From assembly GCA_900769375.1 (NCBI GenBank), contig CAAGGN010000179.1, positions 1 to 7,895 on the forward strand: a stretch of 7,895 nucleotides of DNA. Reading direction: 5' to 3'. The translations under genes were made by a program, and so were the position numbers. Every line of letters begins with the position of its first letter. Positions within the stretch are counted from its first letter, which is position 1. Positions 6,289 through 7,895 of this stretch are shown here, piece by piece. Under the pieces are notes generated by a model. It was given only the letters and a program-made list of their open reading frames with translations. It was not told where the DNA came from and searched no databases. The DNA comes from Clostridia bacterium (lineage in GTDB: Bacteria; Bacillota; Clostridia; Oscillospirales; Acutalibacteraceae).

Positions 6289-7176
6289 TTATTCATTCCC
6301 CTCAACCGTTACTTCCTCACCGAAAGTAAATGCAATAACGGTACCCGGACCAACAGAAGCTCCGACAATAGGTCCGATATATCCTAAAATAACCTCTTTA
6401 TACTCTGCTTTTTTGAGAATTTCATCCCTTAATAGAATGGCATCTTCTAAGCAGTCGGCGTGCGAAATCAAAAGAGTTTCGTATTTTCCGTTTGCCGCAG
6501 CAACAATATGGTCTGCTATCGCAACACGGGCATTTACTGTACCCTTAACCTTTTTATATGCGTAATTTTGACCTGCAACGTCCGAAATGATAATCGGCTT
6601 AACACCAAAAAGGTTTCCAAAGAACGCCTTAGAGGCCTTAACTCTACCTGCGCGGCGAAGGTATTCCAATGATTCAACAGTACCGCATTGATTAACCCTT
6701 AATCTGATATCCTCTATGTATTTAGCAGTTTCAGCTGCGCTCAAGCCCTTGGCACGTTGCTTTGATGCCTCTATTAAAAGATAACCCTGACCGAGAGAGC
6801 TGATAAGAGAATCTACGCAACAAATTTGAGCATCGGGATACTCTGCTTTAAGCTCATTTGCAACCATTCTTGCCGTATTGATAGAAGCAGATAAAGCAGA
6901 GGAACATGCTATATATAAAACGTCTTTTCCCTCGTCTAAAGCCGCTTTAAAGCTATCGTAATAAACGTTTTTAGGAACTTGGGTTGTAAATACCCTCTTA
7001 CCGTCGCGCATAGTATTATAATGCATTTTGGCGGCGCCTTCATCCCAGTCAAGCGACGCCTCGTATTCCACATCGTCGATGGTGAAATTCATCGCCACGT
7101 ATTCTATTGAAAATTTCTTTCGCAATTCACTGCTTAAATCGCAGGTTGAATCGCCAAACAAAACAAAATCCTTCAT
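6289..7176 (-). CDS. fakB: fatty acid-binding protein FakB (DegV family), downstream paralog
   Basis: FakB buries the acyl chain and presents its carboxyl group to FakA for phosphorylation, then delivers the acyl-phosphate to PlsX or PlsY. This 295-residue protein is full length. DegV-family landmarks are FGDSTCDLS (7-15), FTTQVP (63-68, the usual TSQP site, Thr64/65), ACSSALSASIN (90-100), CCVDSLISSLGQG (119-131), LEYLRRAGRVKASK (170-183, with the invariant Arg178), GVKPII (191-196), and IGPIVGASVGPG (267-278). Two differences stand out: Ser274 replaces the normal His of G-x-H-x-G-P-G, and Lys211 sits at the conserved Arg of the 'KVRG' segment. AAAGGA (7184-7189) lies 7 bases before the ATG. 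It lies 18 bp after another fakB and 2 bp before fakA, so it is a direct partner of that kinase. Acyl-chain preference cannot be read from the sequence. Confidence 0.91.
   Translation of the reverse strand: MKDFVLFGDSTCDLSSELRKKFSIEYVAMNFTIDDVEYEASLDWDEGAAKMHYNTMRDGKRVFTTQVPKNVYYDSFKAALDEGKDVLYIACSSALSASINTARMVANELKAEYPDAQICCVDSLISSLGQGYLLIEASKQRAKGLSAAETAKYIEDIRLRVNQCGTVESLEYLRRAGRVKASKAFFGNLFGVKPIIISDVAGQNYAYKKVKGTVNARVAIADHIVAAANGKYETLLISHADCLEDAILLRDEILKKAEYKEVILGYIGPIVGASVGPGTVIAFTFGEEVTVEGNE
6298..6303 (-). promoter_or_regulatory. fakA ribosome site embedded in the end of fakB
   Basis: Read on the minus strand this is GAGGGG, formed by the Glu-Gly codons three and four from the end of fakB. 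It lies 11 bases before the fakA ATG, which is a little long. An additional AAGG directly abuts the start codon. Ribosomes finishing fakB probably reinitiate on fakA. Confidence 0.6.
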
Positions 7177-7194
7177 ACTGCTTTCCTTTCGGGC

Positions 7195-7895
7195 TTACTT
7201 ATTTTTAGCAATCTCATTCATAATTGCTTTTTCTCGCGACATATCCTCGCTTATTTCCTCACCCCAATAAAATGCGGCGCAAAGTCCGGGGCCTATGGAA
7301 ACGCCGCAAGACATACCAATATGATTAATAATCACTTCTTTGGGTTCAAATTCCTTGATAATCATTTCGCGCAAAAGCTCTGCGTGAGCAGGACGGTTGG
7401 AATGAGCAACAAAAATAATCTGGTCTTTAGGGTTTTTAACGGTCTTTTTCATATATTCGATGACCGCATCAAAGGCCAATTTTTTACCTTTGAATTTACC
7501 AAGCACCTCCGAAAGACCGCCGCGATTGAAATCCGCAATGGGATTTATGCCGACGAGGGTGCCAAAAAGAGCTTTAAAATTAGAAATTCGTCCGGTTTTA
7601 CACAAGAAGAACAAATCGTCCATTGGACCGCACTGATGCAAACAGTGCTTATTTTTATCAATATATTCTGCAGTTTCTTCCAAGGTAAAACCTTCATCTC
7701 TTTTAAGAGCAGCTTCGATTACCAACATAGACAGAGCCGTTGAATATCTCATGGAATCTACGCATATTATTTTCCTTTCAGGATACCTTTCCAAAATCTG
7801 CTTTTTAACCAATTCGCAGGTCTGATACGTGCCTGAAAGCGCAGATGATAAGGTTATACATAAAATATCCTTGCCTGCCTTCAATTGCTTCTCAA
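7195..7895 (-). CDS. fakB: fatty acid-binding protein FakB (DegV family), upstream paralog, 5' end outside window
   Basis: The reading frame is open to the window edge, so the N-terminus, including the DST and TSQP motifs, is missing. The internal TTG at 7884 is not a start, because family sequence (EKQLKAGKDIL) continues upstream of it. Visible landmarks are CITLSSALSGTYQ, the FakB fatty-acid-site loop in more standard form than its neighbour; IICVDSMRYSTA; DDLFFLCKTGRISNFKALFG with the invariant GRI Arg; GINPIA; LGKFKGKKLAF, with Lys where 'VRG' Arg is usual; and HIGMSCGVSIGPG, with Ser replacing the usual His. The C-terminal tail is charged (EDMSREKAIMNEIAKNK). It is clearly a paralog of the next gene, but not a recent duplicate, as most positions differ. 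Two FakB proteins per FakA usually means different acyl-chain preferences; in S. aureus FakB1 prefers saturated and FakB2 unsaturated chains. Only 18 bp separates it from the next gene, so they share a transcript. Confidence 0.9.
   Translation of the reverse strand, partial: EKQLKAGKDILCITLSSALSGTYQTCELVKKQILERYPERKIICVDSMRYSTALSMLVIEAALKRDEGFTLEETAEYIDKNKHCLHQCGPMDDLFFLCKTGRISNFKALFGTLVGINPIADFNRGGLSEVLGKFKGKKLAFDAVIEYMKKTVKNPKDQIIFVAHSNRPAHAELLREMIIKEFEPKEVIINHIGMSCGVSIGPGLCAAFYWGEEISEDMSREKAIMNEIAKNK

Noticed and set aside
6289..6303. Frameshift joining fakB and fakA into one protein
   Set aside because: fakB has its own TAA and a normal C-terminal end, and fakA begins 2 bp later with an ATG and a normal family N-terminus. 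They are separate, coupled genes.
6230..6565. Open frame of 111 codons on the plus strand across the fakB-fakA junction
   Set aside because: It is antisense to two strongly supported genes; its low-complexity Ser/Pro/Thr-rich translation is typical of shadow frames.
7321..7743. Open frame of 140 codons on the plus strand opposite the upstream fakB
   Set aside because: It has no ribosome site, lies wholly antisense to conserved DegV-family sequence, and its translation lacks a recognisable domain. It is a shadow of the real gene.
7882..7884. TTG as the start codon of the upstream fakB
   Set aside because: The frame stays open to the window edge with family-like residues upstream, and the protein would lack its essential N-terminal half. 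The gene is simply cut by the window.
6289..7895. Recent tandem duplication or phase-variable repeat formed by the two fakB genes
   Set aside because: The two proteins share only motif-level similarity and no long matching nucleotide stretches are visible, so the duplication is old and unlikely to recombine.

Overview
The window looks like a contig end from an AT-rich, low-GC Gram-positive bacterium, most likely a member of class Clostridia (inference). The reasons are the AGGAGG-type ribosome sites before most genes, the fatty acid kinase (FakA/FakB) system typical of Bacillota, a DUF2953-type protein, and A+T-rich codon use. The first 13 bases are identical to the 3' end of the common Illumina adapter, so the left edge is probably a sequencing or assembly end.

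Left half (about 1-3630): a DUF2953-like membrane-anchored protein (+) meets, tail to tail with a 26-bp overlap, a cytoplasmic monoacylglycerol-lipase/lysophospholipase-like alpha/beta hydrolase (-). That hydrolase is divergent, across only 44 bp, from a second, membrane-anchored alpha/beta hydrolase (+). The second hydrolase is followed 13 bp later by a family 2 glycosyltransferase fused to a C-terminal GtrA-like four-helix membrane domain (+). The unit ends at a strong hairpin terminator (3633-3668) that also serves the operon arriving from the other side.

Right half (3667-7895): one tightly packed minus-strand operon, read from right to left: a fakB paralog (5' end outside the window), a second fakB paralog, fakA and plsX. 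Gaps are 18, 2 and 7 bp. Together these encode exogenous or recycled fatty acid activation. FakB proteins hold the fatty acid, FakA phosphorylates it to acyl-phosphate, and PlsX exchanges acyl groups between acyl-phosphate and acyl-ACP, feeding phospholipid synthesis. The promoter lies beyond the right edge.

The most interesting points are in this operon. Both FakB paralogs carry Ser where the family normally has the carboxylate-network His (G-x-H-x-G-P-G), and Lys where a conserved Arg is expected. The PlsX has altered N- and C-terminal signatures and 12 cysteines. This suggests a co-diverged Fak-PlsX branch, possibly a second, specialised set, rather than an entirely new system. I see no RNA genes, mobile elements, CRISPR arrays or origins, and no gene-free stretch over 300 bases.
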